From Actinomycetales bacterium (GTDB taxonomy: Bacteria; Actinomycetota; Actinomycetes; Actinomycetales; Dermatophilaceae), in NCBI GenBank assembly GCA_016711095.1, contig JADJTP010000003.1:496001-560000 (forward strand): a stretch of DNA of 64,000 nucleotides, in the 5' to 3' direction. The notes under the pieces were generated by a model that worked only from the letters and a program-made list of their open reading frames with translations, did not search any database and was not told the origin of the DNA. The position numbers and the translations under genes are program-made. This document shows, one piece after another, positions 24,841 through 35,800 of the stretch (positions are counted from its first letter, which is position 1; every line of letters starts with the position of its first letter).

Positions 24841-25024
24841 CGGGGGGAGCGGCGGCGAGATTCCGTGTAGCGTTGACGCGGCGTACTCGGGGGCTCGCCT
24901 CCAACTTACGTTCGACACCACATCCATGGCTCGCTGGCGGACTCCCGCCGATCCCCACCACGCGACTCGCGAGTCGGACTCCCAGCGCCGGGAGCACCAC
25001 ACCCTACAAAAGGACAACACCCCC

Positions 25025-25402
25025 ATGCTCAAGGGATTCAAAGACTTCATCATGCGCGGCAACGTCGTCGACCTCGCGGTCGCCGTCATCATCGCCGGCG
25101 CGTTCGGCAAGGTCATCGAAGCGTTCGTCACCGTCATCATGGACCTCATCGGGAAGGTCGGCGGTCAGCCGAACTTCTCCTCATGGGCCCCGGGCGGCGT
25201 CCACCTCGGGACGTTGTTGACCGTGACCATTTCCTTCCTCATCGTCGCGGCCGCGGTCTACTTCGTCGTCGTCGTTCCGATGAACCACATCGCCGCTCGA
25301 CGCAAGGCCGGCGAGGAGCCTGCGGTCGGCGAAGAGCCGGCGGCCAGCTCGGACGCGGTCATCCTGCTCGCCGAGATCCGCGACGCCCTGCGCGCACGCT
25401 GA
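25025..25402 (+). CDS. mscL: Large-conductance mechanosensitive channel MscL
   Basis: A 125-residue MscL. It starts MLKGFKDFIMRGNVVDLAVAVIIAGAFGKVI, the amphipathic S1 helix and pore-lining TM1, followed by the periplasmic loop and TM2 (TISFLIVAAAVYFVVVVPMNH), and ends in a charged cytoplasmic helix (SSDAVILLAEIRDALRAR). It opens under membrane tension to release solutes during osmotic downshock. The ATG at 25025 gives the family length. A strong terminator follows. Confidence 0.95.
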   Translation: MLKGFKDFIMRGNVVDLAVAVIIAGAFGKVIEAFVTVIMDLIGKVGGQPNFSSWAPGGVHLGTLLTVTISFLIVAAAVYFVVVVPMNHIAARRKAGEEPAVGEEPAASSDAVILLAEIRDALRAR

Positions 25403-25433
25403 CTCATCCGGACGACCACTCGTCCTTCACCCT

Positions 25434-25466
25434 GACGGGGTGGGAGCCATCGGATCCCACCCCGTC
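25434..25466 (+). terminator. Intrinsic-type terminator after mscL
   Basis: GACGGGGTGGGA (25434-25445) and TCCCACCCCGTC (25455-25466) form a perfect 12-bp stem with a 9-nt loop. It lies 32 bp after the mscL stop and before the convergent helicase gene, so it may work in both directions. Confidence 0.85.
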
Positions 25467-25489
25467 GGCGTGTCTGGCCAGCGGCCGCT

Positions 25490-28400
25490 TCACTCCCAGT
25501 GCGGGGGGCGCTGATCCTTCAGCCACTGCTCGTGCGTGGACTCGTCGTCCGAGCGAGGTGTGTCGCCCCACCCGGTGTCGGTGTCGTCGCTGCTTCGCTC
25601 GGAGCTAGCACGGCGGAAGAACCGCCGAGCCCGCTTCTTCGTTGCCACCGGAGACTGCTCGTCCGGACTTGCCACCAAAGGCTGCTCGTCAGCCGATTGC
25701 TCGGCGACGGCGATCTGCTCGTCAGGCGATTGCTCGGCGAGGGCGACCTGCTCGGACGCGCCGGTCTCGACAGTCCCCCGGACCTCCGCCGCCAAGCGTC
25801 GACGCTCCGCAGCGGCCAGTTCGTCGCCCTCGCGCACCAGCGCCTTGACGACGGCGACGACGCGCACCACCTCCGGCGCCGGGTCACGGAACAGGTCGGT
25901 GCTCCACACCCGCAACGGACGCCACCCCATCGCTCGAAGTTGTCTGGGGCGCAACACGTCCCGCGCCCGGACGCCCGGCAGGGCGGCATACTCGGGGCCG
26001 TCGCTCTCGACCGCAGCAAGCCAGCGGTCGGGCACTGCGGGATGGCCGACCGCGAGTTCGACGCGATGGGCGCCGATCCCGACACTGAGGGCCACCGTCA
26101 GCCCTTCCTGGCGAAGACGCGCCGCAAGGTAGGCAAACAGGGGTCGCCCGCGCCGGCCGCGGACGATTCCGACTCCCGTATGCCGCCCCGCTCGGCGTGG
26201 ACGAGCAGGTCGACCAGGCTGCGAGCCGGAGTGCCCTTGAGGCGAGTCAGGTCCAGATCATCGGAGCGCAATGTCGAGACGACGATGAGTTCCTGGCGCG
26301 CAGACGAGGTCGCGGCGACGAGTGCCCGTTCGCCGGCGCTGCTGGACAGTGTCGGGAAGCGGTGCAGCACCCGTCCGTGCGGGGTGCGTCCATAGCCGAC
26401 GGCCAGGACGACTACGTCGCGCAGCACGCTGCGGGTCTCGCCCATCGACGCGACGACAAAAGGTTCTCCCCTCCCACCGTCGCCACGCGGGCCCTGCGCG
26501 GCCTTGCCGTCGCCTGCCGAGTCCTCAGCGGCGAAGAAGCCCTGAGCCGGATCGCCGTCCAAGCGCCCCACCGCGTCGCGAACCCCGTCACGCACCCGTT
26601 CGGCGGCGGCATCGGTGAGGGTGAGGACGGCAAGTGACCGGCTCGGGGTGCGCTGGGCGTGCTCCAGGACGAGGTCGACGACTCGCGACACCTCTGCTTC
26701 GGTCCATTCGATGGCGGCGTCGTCGGCCGGAGCCATCTTGGCGGTGCCGTCGACGTGCTCGAACCGCACCGCCGGCTGACGCCGCGGCGAGGGCACCCCA
26801 TGGCTGAGCCCCGACGGCGGAGCGAGCGGGATCCGCGCGTCGATGGTCGCGTGCCACCAGGTGAGGCTCCGATTGGGCAGCACGGCGGCGGCCGCGGCAT
26901 ACACCGAATGCCCGAGGCTGCTCTCCGTCGGGTCGCCCTCGTTCCCCGGGGCCGCGGCAACAACACCGGCTGCGACCGGGTCGACGCGGAAGGGCGTCGG
27001 CCCAGGGCCGTCCGGGCGGGCGACGATGACTGCACGGCGGGCCCGGGAGATCGCCGACACCGACTCGGCGACGGTGATACACCCGGCGTCGTCGAGGATG
27101 ACGACGTCGACGGTGGTGCCCGGGGCGAGGACCTGGGCGACGGCATACGGGCTGACCGCGAGGCACGGACGCAGCGCGCCGACGACCTGATCGGCCTCCC
27201 GGTAGAGGTCGCGGAACGGCAACTGGCCCTGGCGCGCACCGGCCTGGGCGTGGACGAGGTCGGTCTGGCGGGGGTGCTCGCGCGCGCGGGCCCGCGCTCG
27301 TCGATCGACGACGGCACGCACCCGCGCGGCGTCGACCGTCCGGCCTGTCGCGTCGAGCTCGTCGACCCGCTCGGCGGCCTCTCTCAGCGCCGCACCGTCG
27401 TGGCCGGCATAACGGGGGTCGCGATCGCGGACATACTGCCCGAGCGAAGCCCACCAGATGTGGTCGAGCTCGCCGGGCACCGCCTCGGCCGCTACGCCAC
27501 GCTCGGCGAAGTCATCGAGCACCTCACCCATCCCCACCGCCCGCAGCTCGTCGACCACGGCCGTGACCTGCGGCAGCACGTCGAGGCGGTCCAGCCGGGC
27601 GGCGAGCACTCTCAGCCGGTTGCGCAGCAGCGGAAACGACGCCGCAAGCAGTGTGGGGGTGTCGTCCTCGACCCGCAGCCGCGCATCGAGCCACTCGAGG
27701 TCGGCACTCAAGGCCGCGTATGCCGCCTCGCCCTCCTCCAGCCGCGGGGAGATCTCGGGTCGGCCGCCGGCCCCGACGAGGTCGTGCCACGCCTGACGCT
27801 GGCTGCGCGCCCGGACGAGTTCGGCGTGCAGGTCGGCCGGCGGGCGGCCGGGTCGCAGCATCCGGCGGGCCTGGCGACGGACCCGCGAGCGCGACAACCG
27901 GCCCAGTTCGACCGCCGAGGAGGCTCGGTAGGCCGCGTTGCCGGTGGCGACGACGTGCTCGTCGAGGGGGATGTCGAAGACCTCGGGCCGGAAGACCTCG
28001 AGCGTCACGCGGACGCCGCGCATCGTCGTCAGGGCGTGACCCCAGTCGCGGGCCGCCCGCGCCGGCGGCAGCGTCGACTCCCGCAGGATGCCGTCGAGGT
28101 CAGCGGTTGTGGCGGCCAGCCCGCCGCCGGTCAGCCCCTCGACGATGCCGCGGGCGCGGTCGACGTCTGCGGCGGAGCGGATTTCGGCGCCGAACCAGGG
28201 GTCGCCGCCTTCGGCAGACCAGGCTCCGGCCGCGGCGGCCGACTGCAAGTTGTCGGCAAGCTCGCGGACCCGGGCCCGGTCCAGTTCGGCCAGCGCCCCC
28301 GGTGCGATGCGCACTCGCGATGCCGGGGCCGGGCGTCGGGCGGCGAGCTCTGCCATCGCGTGCTGGATCTCGTATGCCGTCACTCCCCACGGGTGGCGCA

Positions 28401-29607
28401 CCTCGTGCAGCGCGGCGACGTGGTCGGCCAGCGCCTGCTCGTCGGCGGCGATCCGCGCGGCCCGGTCCAGACGCCCGCGTGGGTCGGCGGCGTCGGCGAG
28501 GGCGATGTCGTCGAGCGCGGCGACCCGGGTGAGAGCCGCGCCGAGGACGGCGGGGACGTGACGGCGATCCTCCGCGGCACCGGTGAGGTCCAGCACGAGG
28601 TCGCCCAGCCCGACGTCGGCCAGCCGGCGAGTCAGCTCGTGCAGCGACTCCCGACGCGCGGTGACATACAGGACGCGCTTGCCGTCGTGGGCCAGGGCCG
28701 CGACGATGGCGGCGACGGTCTGGGTGCTGCCGGTGCCGGCCGGGGCGGTGAGCACGAGTTGGCGGCCGGCCCGGACCGCCTCGACCACCGACTCCTGGGT
28801 GGCGTCGAGGTCGAACGGCCGCACCTCGCGCTGTGGGTCGGGGTTTTCGGTCGGTTCGGGCAGTTCCTGGCGCAGGCGGGTCGTTGCGTCGCCGTCGCCG
28901 GCAAGGGCCGCGACGAGGTCGACCTGGGCCAACCAGGCCCCCTGGCCGCTGACGTCGGCCACCATGTCAGGTTTGCCGTAGGGGTAGGTCCCCAGGATGA
29001 GTCGCGGCGACACAGCGAAGCCCGGCAGGTCGGCGCAGAGGCGGCCGAGGGCGGCATACGCGGGGTAGGGGTCGAAGCCGCCCGCGGACGCCCTGACGTC
29101 GGTGAGGGCGGCGAGTGCGACCGGGTCGACGGCGAGACCGGCGACCGATTGCAGATAGTTGATGAGCGCCGGGTTGACCTCCACCGCGGCGCCGAGGTCG
29201 AGGTCGAAGTCGTGCAGGGCGGGGCTGGTGGGGCGCAGGGTGCAGGCGCGCAGCAGGACCGGGGCCTCGACGACGGCGTGGGCTCGCGGCGGGTCCCAGG
29301 TCGCGATGCCGATGGCGACGAAGCCGGCGACGATGCCCCGCTCCTCGAGCAGTTCGTGGGCCTTGGCATGGATCCGTCGGGCGGTCTCGCGGGCCTTCTC
29401 GAAGGTGCCCGCTTCACGCAGCAGGTCGGACAGGCTGGTCGGCCGGCCGGCGAGCAGCATCGACACGCCGCTGGGGTGGGACGTGGTGAGGTCGAGATAG
29501 CCCTGGCGTTCGGCGCCCTCGGTCGCCCAGAGCAGGGTGTTAGGCCCGCCCACCTCGGACAGTTCGCGCGCCCACCCGGCGATCGCTTCGGCCACCTTCG
29601 CACTCAC
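25490..29607 (-). CDS. Giant SF1-helicase-like protein with C-terminal Vsr-like nuclease domain, one-base frameshift
   Basis: About 1372 residues once one base is restored. The N-terminal region (to about 260) resembles DUF4011-type helicase proteins. An SF1 ATPase core follows, but its Walker A is APAGTGSTQTV, lacking the catalytic Lys, and the Walker B is VVILDDAGCI. A QESVVEAV Q-motif-like segment and a C-terminal SF1 region (SLAVLTLTDAAAERVR, VASMGETRSVLRDVVVLAVGYG) remain. The frame stops at 26098 after GDP; the expected PLFAYLAARLRQEGLTV continues in another frame if one base is added to the G4 run at 26140-26143. The C-terminus has a Vsr/MTES_1575-like segment (VELAVGHP, VESDGPEYAALPGVRARDVLRPRQL) and a charged tail. 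The substrate is unknown; helicase activity is doubtful. Confidence 0.75.
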
Positions 29608-29850
29608 CCGGTCAGGCTAACGAGTCGTTGGCCCGCGCTCGGCCTCCCGCGCCGTAGGGGGGCGGTTTCCTCTGAGTTGGGGGCCGACAGGCGAGCCCGT
29701 ATGCCGCGTCGCGGCACGCCGCCCACCGCCTCCGCAACAGCCGCGGCGCCCGTCCAGCGGGCCTGTTGCGCGCCCGCCGGACTGCCGCCGACTCGGCCGC
29801 TGCCGACCTGAATCTCCTTGGTATGAAAGGACTTTCAGTCTCCCAGAGGC

Positions 29851-29879
29851 TTGATGTCGAACGTATGTTCGACTATACT
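29851..29879 (+). promoter_or_regulatory. LexA/SOS box inside the promoter of the DUF222-HNH gene
   Basis: A perfect palindrome TCGAACGTATGTTCGA lies at 29857-29872, matching the actinobacterial/Gram-positive LexA consensus CGAACN4GTTCG. It fills the 17-bp spacer between TTGATG (29851-29856) and TATACT (29874-29879). LexA bound here would cover the promoter; DNA damage should release it. Confidence 0.9.
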
Positions 29880-29897
29880 TGCCGCAAGGAGGGCGAC

Positions 29898-31250
29898 ATG
29901 ACGCAGGCAACGAGCAGTGCGGAGCTGGCCGGGTGGTTCGACCGGCTGGCGCGCCTCGATGCCCATGTCGACGACGCCGAGCGGGTGCGTCAGCTGGGGG
30001 TGCTCGAAGCTCTCAAGGGAGCGATCGCGGCCACTCAGGCCAGGATCGCCATCGATCTGGAGACCTCCCAGACGACCGCGCTCGCCGCGGCCGGCGTCCC
30101 TGCGCGACGGCGAAGCGAGGGGATCGCTGCCCAGATCGGATTGGCCCGGCGTGAGTCACCCGTCCACGGCGCCCGCCATCTCGGTCTGGCTCGACTGCTC
30201 ACCTCACACCTGCCGCACACCCTGGCCGCGCTGACCGAGGGCCGGATCAGCGAGTGGCGCGCCACGGTCGTCGCCCGGGCCTCGGTGACCCTCGACGACG
30301 AGGGCCGGCACACGCTCGACGAGCGGCTGGCTGGTCACCTCGACACGATGTCCGACCGCCAGGCCGAGGCGGCCGCTCGGGCCCTGGCCTACGAGCTCGA
30401 CCCGCGCGCCTATGTCGACCGCCTCTCGCACGCCGCCAGTGAGCGTCGGGTGACGATGCGCCCGGCACCCGACACGATGGCCTACCTCACGGCTCTGTTG
30501 CCGGCGAAAGAGGCCGTCGCGGTGTTCGCGGCGCTACACAGCGCGGCGGCGTCTGCGCGGTCGGCCGGCGATGAGCGCAGCAGCGACCAGGTCAAGGCCG
30601 ACACCCTCGTCGAGCGGGTGACCGGCCAGGCGACCGCCGCGGCCGTCCCGATCGAGATCGGGCTCATCATGACCGACACGACGCTGTTGGGCTCGACCGT
30701 CGCCGCCGGCGCAGGCGTCGCCGCGAAGGACGCCGCGGCGCCGAGCGAGCACACGGCGGCCCACCTCGTCGGCTACGGTCCCGTCCCGGCCTCGCAGGCC
30801 CGCCGGTGGCTCGCCGACCCGGCGGGCCGACAGGCGCAGCTGTGGGTGAGGCGCCTGCTGACCGACCCGGTCACCGACATCGTCGCCACCCTCGACCCGA
30901 CCCGCCGACGCTTCCCGGCCGCGATCCGCGACCTCGTCGTCGCCCGCGACCAGTGGTGCCGCAGCCCCTGGTGCGGGGCGCCGATCCGGCATACCGATCA
31001 TGTGAGCCGTTGGGCGGGCGGCGGTGAGACGACCCCCGACAACGCCCAGGGGCTGTGCGAACGCTGCAACCAGGCCAAGGAGGCACCCGGCTGGTCGACC
31101 GCCGTCTTCACCGACCCGGTCGGGCAATCGGTCGTCGTCACCCGCACTCCCACCGGCGCGGTCTATCGCTCCACCGCGCCTCCGGCCCTGCCCGGCTGGG
31201 TGGGACGCCCAACGGCCCGGGCAGATTCGCCCGAGGATCGGGCCGGCTGA
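29898..31250 (+). CDS. DUF222 / 13E12-repeat HNH endonuclease-like protein
   Basis: A 450-residue protein with an N-terminal helical DUF222 domain (about 1-300) and a C-terminal HNH domain: VVARDQWCRSPWCGAPIRHTDHVSRWAGGG then DNAQGLCERCNQAKE, with two zinc CxxC-like pairs and the catalytic His in TDHV. This is the 13E12 family, often present in many copies in Actinobacteria and partly SOS-regulated in mycobacteria. An AAGGAGGG ribosome binding site lies 4 nt before ATG 29898, so this start is secure. The perfect LexA box in its promoter makes it a DNA-damage gene. The DNA target is unknown. Confidence 0.9.
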   Translation: MTQATSSAELAGWFDRLARLDAHVDDAERVRQLGVLEALKGAIAATQARIAIDLETSQTTALAAAGVPARRRSEGIAAQIGLARRESPVHGARHLGLARLLTSHLPHTLAALTEGRISEWRATVVARASVTLDDEGRHTLDERLAGHLDTMSDRQAEAAARALAYELDPRAYVDRLSHAASERRVTMRPAPDTMAYLTALLPAKEAVAVFAALHSAAASARSAGDERSSDQVKADTLVERVTGQATAAAVPIEIGLIMTDTTLLGSTVAAGAGVAAKDAAAPSEHTAAHLVGYGPVPASQARRWLADPAGRQAQLWVRRLLTDPVTDIVATLDPTRRRFPAAIRDLVVARDQWCRSPWCGAPIRHTDHVSRWAGGGETTPDNAQGLCERCNQAKEAPGWSTAVFTDPVGQSVVVTRTPTGAVYRSTAPPALPGWVGRPTARADSPEDRAG

Positions 31251-31300
31251 CAGAATGGCGCTCGCGGCTGCGCCCCGCCGGGCCAGTATGCCGCGTCCCC

Positions 31301-31373
31301 GCCCTCGTAGCTCAGGGGATAGAGCACCGCTCTCCTAAAGCGGGTGTCGCGCGTTCGATTCGCGCCGGGGGCA
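31301..31373 (+). tRNA. tRNA-Arg (anticodon CCT)
   Basis: A full cloverleaf reads from the sequence. Acceptor arms GCCCTCG and CGGGGGC pair with one U-G, the D-arm region is GCTC-AGGGGATA-GAGC, the anticodon stem is CCGCT/AGCGG with loop CTCCTAA (anticodon CCT), and the T arm is CGCGC-GTTCGATT-CGCG. The discriminator is A and CCA is not encoded. Such rare-codon tRNA genes are frequent attachment sites, and a restriction island starts right after it. Confidence 0.95.
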
Positions 31374-31380
31374 CGCTCAC

Positions 31381-31509
31381 TTAGGTGCTCTGAACTGAGA
31401 TCCGTTGCGAGATGACCTGGGTCTTGCCCGAGCCCGTGCAGGCGATGATCTGTAGCGACCGATCGACGCACCGGATGGCATCGCGTTGCACGTCAGTGTG
31501 TTCGGGCAA
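31381..31509 (-). pseudogene. Truncated UvrD-like helicase N-terminus beside tRNA-Arg
   Basis: On the minus strand, a 42-residue frame follows the PIN gene's stop within 15 bp. It reads LPEHTDVQRDAIRCVDRS and LQIIACTGSGKTQVISQRIS, i.e. the Q-motif and Walker A of a UvrD/Rep-type SF1 helicase, then ends at TAA (31381-31383), only 8 bp from the tRNA-Arg 3' end. Everything after motif I of a normal roughly 600-residue helicase is missing. It looks like the leftover of a fourth operon gene cut off during recombination at the tRNA. Confidence 0.7.
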
Positions 31510-31523
31510 TGCCCCGACCCCCT

Positions 31524-32816
31524 TCAGGTTTCGGACGGGTAGGCGACCTGCCCAGAGACCTCGAACGTCCCCGTGCCCGGGGATCTCGCCCTTGCCCTCC
31601 CAAGGATCTCTGCGACCTCGGAAGGAATGGTGAATTCTTGAGCGAGGACGCCCTTGTAGTAGTGCGGCGTTAGCATGGCCATTACGTCCTCGGCGATGTA
31701 GCCCTCCTCCACAAGGTCCGCAGTTATGCGGGCCGTCGGTCGGGTGAAGCCTCGAAGCATTCGGTCCGGCTCAAATCCGCATACTTTATAGAGTTCATCT
31801 CGACTGATCGACCCGCCATTTTGGGCGGCTGTGAGTATCACCGCATGTTGAACGGCATCCTCGGACCAGAGCCTCGAGAGCAGTTCTTCAACCGCCTCCA
31901 CGCTCCAATTGGCGTCCTTGGCAGTGGTTAGTTCGACGTCCGTCTTTGCCTCAACATCGACTGCGATCCCCAGGAGATCACTGTTCTCGATGAGTTGAAT
32001 CGGCCGCAGCATGAAGAGTTGGACAGATGCTTCCTTCAGGCATTCATTTACCAACTCCTCCCTGGGTCCAAAGAAGGTCGTTCTGTGCCGTCGCCACCAG
32101 TCGTCCTTCTCGTCGTCTGTGACGATGACCAGCGGGATTCCCCGGCGCGATGCCTCCCTGAGCGACTGGCGCCAGACCAGATAATCACCGGCTGCGCCGT
32201 CGGCAGAACCCAGGTCGGCCTTTTCCGCGTCCCTGTAGCCGGGTGGCAAACCAGCCTTTGCTCGACGGTTGCCTTCAGCCACGGCCTCTATGTGTTCGCT
32301 AGGTGGCAGCGGATCCCCGACCCGACCCGATAGGAGTTGCTCGAGTGACTTGGCTACGTCGTCCGTGGCCACGTCGTACGAAGCAGTCTCATCGGCCTCT
32401 CCCTGAGACTCCACGGCCGACTTCAGGCCGGCCACTGTGGCGCTCAGTTGACTGCGAACGGCGGCCAGCGTTCCAGCAGAAACGCCACTACGTTTCGCCC
32501 ACGCGTTCAGGGACTGGTCCATCGACGATCGGGCCTTCTCGATAGAGCTGAGGACGTCCTCCTGGGCTGCGTTACGGTCATCGATCGCCTGGTGCCGATT
32601 CCGCCAGAACTCCCGGGCCGCCTGGTTCGAAATCCACACCCGCTCGCCTGCCGCCTTGGCCACCAGGGCAAGGGCACGACGGGCGGCCGGGGTGTATCGG
32701 TAGAAGTTGAGGAGCACGTTGGCGTCAAGGCTCAGCAGACCCGTCTTGAGCGCAGTCTCAACGTCAAGCTGTGTCTGGGGAACCAAGCCCTGGAACCCAT
32801 CACGGAGATCTGCCAC
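31524..32816 (-). CDS. PIN-like nuclease domain protein (PIN_8 type), restriction-island effector
   Basis: A 430-residue protein. The N-terminal half is a PIN_8-like domain: TGLLSLDANVLLNFYRYT carries the first acidic residue, followed by VWISNQAAREFWRNRH, a long charged helical insert, and VIVTDDEKDDWWRR with the second acidic pair (about residue 230). PIN domains are Mg2+-dependent RNases or nickases. The C-terminal part is mixed alpha/beta with no motif I recognise. It lies 8 bp after the methyltransferase gene and is surely in the same operon. Proteins of this group are recurrent companions of defence loci, so an effector role is likely but inferred. Confidence 0.75.
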   Translation of the reverse strand: MADLRDGFQGLVPQTQLDVETALKTGLLSLDANVLLNFYRYTPAARRALALVAKAAGERVWISNQAAREFWRNRHQAIDDRNAAQEDVLSSIEKARSSMDQSLNAWAKRSGVSAGTLAAVRSQLSATVAGLKSAVESQGEADETASYDVATDDVAKSLEQLLSGRVGDPLPPSEHIEAVAEGNRRAKAGLPPGYRDAEKADLGSADGAAGDYLVWRQSLREASRRGIPLVIVTDDEKDDWWRRHRTTFFGPREELVNECLKEASVQLFMLRPIQLIENSDLLGIAVDVEAKTDVELTTAKDANWSVEAVEELLSRLWSEDAVQHAVILTAAQNGGSISRDELYKVCGFEPDRMLRGFTRPTARITADLVEEGYIAEDVMAMLTPHYYKGVLAQEFTIPSEVAEILGRARARSPGTGTFEVSGQVAYPSET

Positions 32817-32824
32817 TTTGCCCC

Positions 32825-35800
32825 CTACACCTCGAAGACCTTCATGACCTCATCGCCGTAGTCGTTGATGACCTTGACGGCGATCCTGCCAGTGGCGGGC
32901 ACCTCGAACGGCCGAGACACCGTGGAGTTGAGTGACGCCCAGGCGTCGGCGTCGATCTCAGCCTTGAGCGCGGTCTTGAGCCGCTTGTACGGGTCCCCGC
33001 CGCCGGTGAAGTAGCAGTGGCGGACGAAGAACGAGTCGCCGTTGTAGTTCGTGTCGATCATCCATAGCGCGATCTGCTTCGTGTCGTTCGACCGCACCTC
33101 CCCCGTCGTCGGGTCGTACACGTCGACGCCGTGCAGCTCGACGACGACCTCGTCGGACTCGGTCCGCAACAGGGTGATATCCGGCTCGCCGAAGACCGTG
33201 AAGAGGTTGCCGGAGCCAGTCTTCTTGAGCGCCTCGCCCATCAGAAGGTCGACGTTCATCCGCACCAGGAGCAGCTTGATCCGCCCGAAGGACCGCTCGT
33301 CCTCGACCTGCGCGAAGCCCTCGCTCGAGATGTCGACGGTGATCCCGTCCGCCTCGGTCACCTCACCGGTCGTCGCGTCGAACGCGAACCCGAGCACGGA
33401 GAGCAGCTGGATGTCACCGGCGCGGATCGCCTCCTGCACGGCGTCCCGGGCGAACCGCTGGCTCACCGTGCCGTACTGCGGCCCGATCGCGATCCCGACC
33501 CGTATGCCGTCCGCCCCGCCCTCCCCGGAACCGCGCTGGACGCCGACCGCCTGGATGTAGTGCCCGGCGTAGGGCTCGACGCTCTCGAACTCGATCCGCT
33601 CGTGACGTCGCCCGTTCTGGATGCCCGCCTTCGCGAGGTTCTCGAGGATGGACTGCTCGAAGTTCGGCGCGTCCGGCTGCTCGGCACCGAGCCTTTTGCT
33701 CATCGACTCGCGCCCCGAGTCGTCGGGGGTGCCGGCGAAGGCGAGCGAACGGTGCGGGCTGAGGCTCTCGACGGTGAACGGCCCGCTCACCCGGACAACG
33801 CCCTTGTCCTCGTAAGGCCGGTCGTAGAGCGTCTCGAAATCCGCGTGTCGTTTGATCGCCGCGTCGATCTCGGCGCCAGACATCCCCTCGACGATGTCTG
33901 GGTTGTTCGCGATGGACTTGAGCGTGATGTGCTGGACCCGCTCGTAGACGAACCCGTGTCGGATGTCGTTCGTCACCGCCCCTAATGACCGTATACCGGA
34001 CAGCTCGGTCTCCTTCGCCTTCCCCTTCTCGGAGTCGGCCAAGAGGAAGAAGGGGTACTTCGCCCCCATGAGCCGCTGCCGAGCCAGCGCAAGGGCGACG
34101 CGTGAGGTGTCGATCGTGATCCATCGACGTCCCCACTGCTCGGCGACGTATGCCGTCGTGCCCGACCCACACGTCGGGTCCAGAACAAGGTCGCCTGGAT
34201 CTGAACACATCAAGAGGCACCGCTCAATGATTCGCGTGTTCGTCTGCACCACATACACCTTGTCCATTCCGCTTCCGGACTGGGTATCGTCCCAAAGGTT
34301 GTTAATGGGAATGGCAGGGAAGTCGTCGTGGAAGCGGACGTAGCTCAGCGAGCTCCTGCCGCCGACCACACGATTTGCCGCCAGGAGACGGCGCATGCCC
34401 TGCTCGTTAGTCTTCCACCTTGCCTGCATGGATGGTCGGTACGTAGTTCCATCGAGGTCTACAGGGAACCACGATGCGGCGCCCTCGCCCTTGGTTCTTC
34501 CGGCGGCCTGCGAGGTCAGGATCTGTAAGCGGTATAGCCTCCCCATTTCCGGCGTGTAGGCAGCCAACTGCGCCTTCGAGAGGCTCTTCCTGACACGGCC
34601 CGCAGCCTCGACGTTCGAGTAGGTAGCATCGCCATCGCTCCCGATTGCCCGAGAGCGGTACAGGGGACGAAAACGCGTCAGGGTCCGTTCCTTTCCGAAC
34701 CAAAGAACGAAATCCGTGGTCCCTCCAAGGAATTCACTCGTAGCACCACTCGTCGTCTTGAAGGTGATCTGGTTCAAGAAATTCTCGGCACCGAAGACCT
34801 CGTCCAGGAGGGAGCGCACGAGGTGGACGTTCTCGTCGCCGATCTGGACGAAGCAGCTGCCGCTCTCCGTGAGGAGTTCGCGCGCGACGAGGAGGCGGTC
34901 ACGGAGGTAGGACAGGTAGGAGTGGATGCCGAGCTGCCACGTGTCGCGGAAGGCCTTGATCTGCTCGGCCTCGCGCGCTGCATCTTCCAGTCTCCCGTCG
35001 GAGACGTTTCGGGATCGAGCCGATGCTTGCCAGTTGGAGTTGAACTTGATGCCGTAGGGGGGGTCGATGTAGATCATCTGGACCTTGCCGCGCAGGTCCT
35101 CCCGCTCGGCGAGCGAGGCCATGACTTGGAGTGAGTCGCCGAGGATCATCCGGTTCGACCAGTTCGCGTCGTGCGCGTAGAAGTCGACGAGATCGAGGTC
35201 GTCGAGTCCGTCGAAAGTGCCGAACAGCGTGAGCTCCGGCTCGGCACGGCCTGCCTTCGCCGTCTGCCGGAGGTTCTCGACGAGCACGCGGGGGTCGATC
35301 TTCTCCTGGATGTAGATGGGCGGGGCATCCGCCGTCAGGGTGCTCGCTCCCTCGATCGCGGCGGCCGACTCGTCGCCGTACTTGCCCTTCCAGACCAGCT
35401 GCGGGTCGAGCGAAATGTCTCGGTCGACGAGGATCCGCTTGACCTGCTCGACCTCGGGGGTGACGAACTCCTGGGCGTCCGCGGTCGGCAGGTTCGTGCG
35501 CTTGTCCTCGTGCCGGATCGACTGGATAGGGGTGTTGTCGCGGGGCCGTCGGGGGCGAGGGGGCACATCTCTCCTTGGCGTTGCACCTGTGGTTGTGATC
35601 GCGGCTGGGGATGGCGGCTTCGGAGGCTCTGCGTCGGTCAGGCTCGTGTCGAGGGCTCGGACGACCTCGCCCTTGGTCCGACCGCTCAACAGGACCGTGT
35701 TGCTGGAGTCGACTGCGACCCACTTGCCGCCCGCATAGCCCACGTAGAAGCGTTGGCTGCCGTGGTCGTATCGACTGAAGCCGCTGAGGTCGCTCGCCGA

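Noticed and set aside
26659..29811. 1050-codon open frame antisense to the giant helicase-like gene
   Set aside because: Long antisense frames are common at this GC content; composition is Gly/Arg/Asp/Val-rich without any motif, while the opposite strand shows real family segments.
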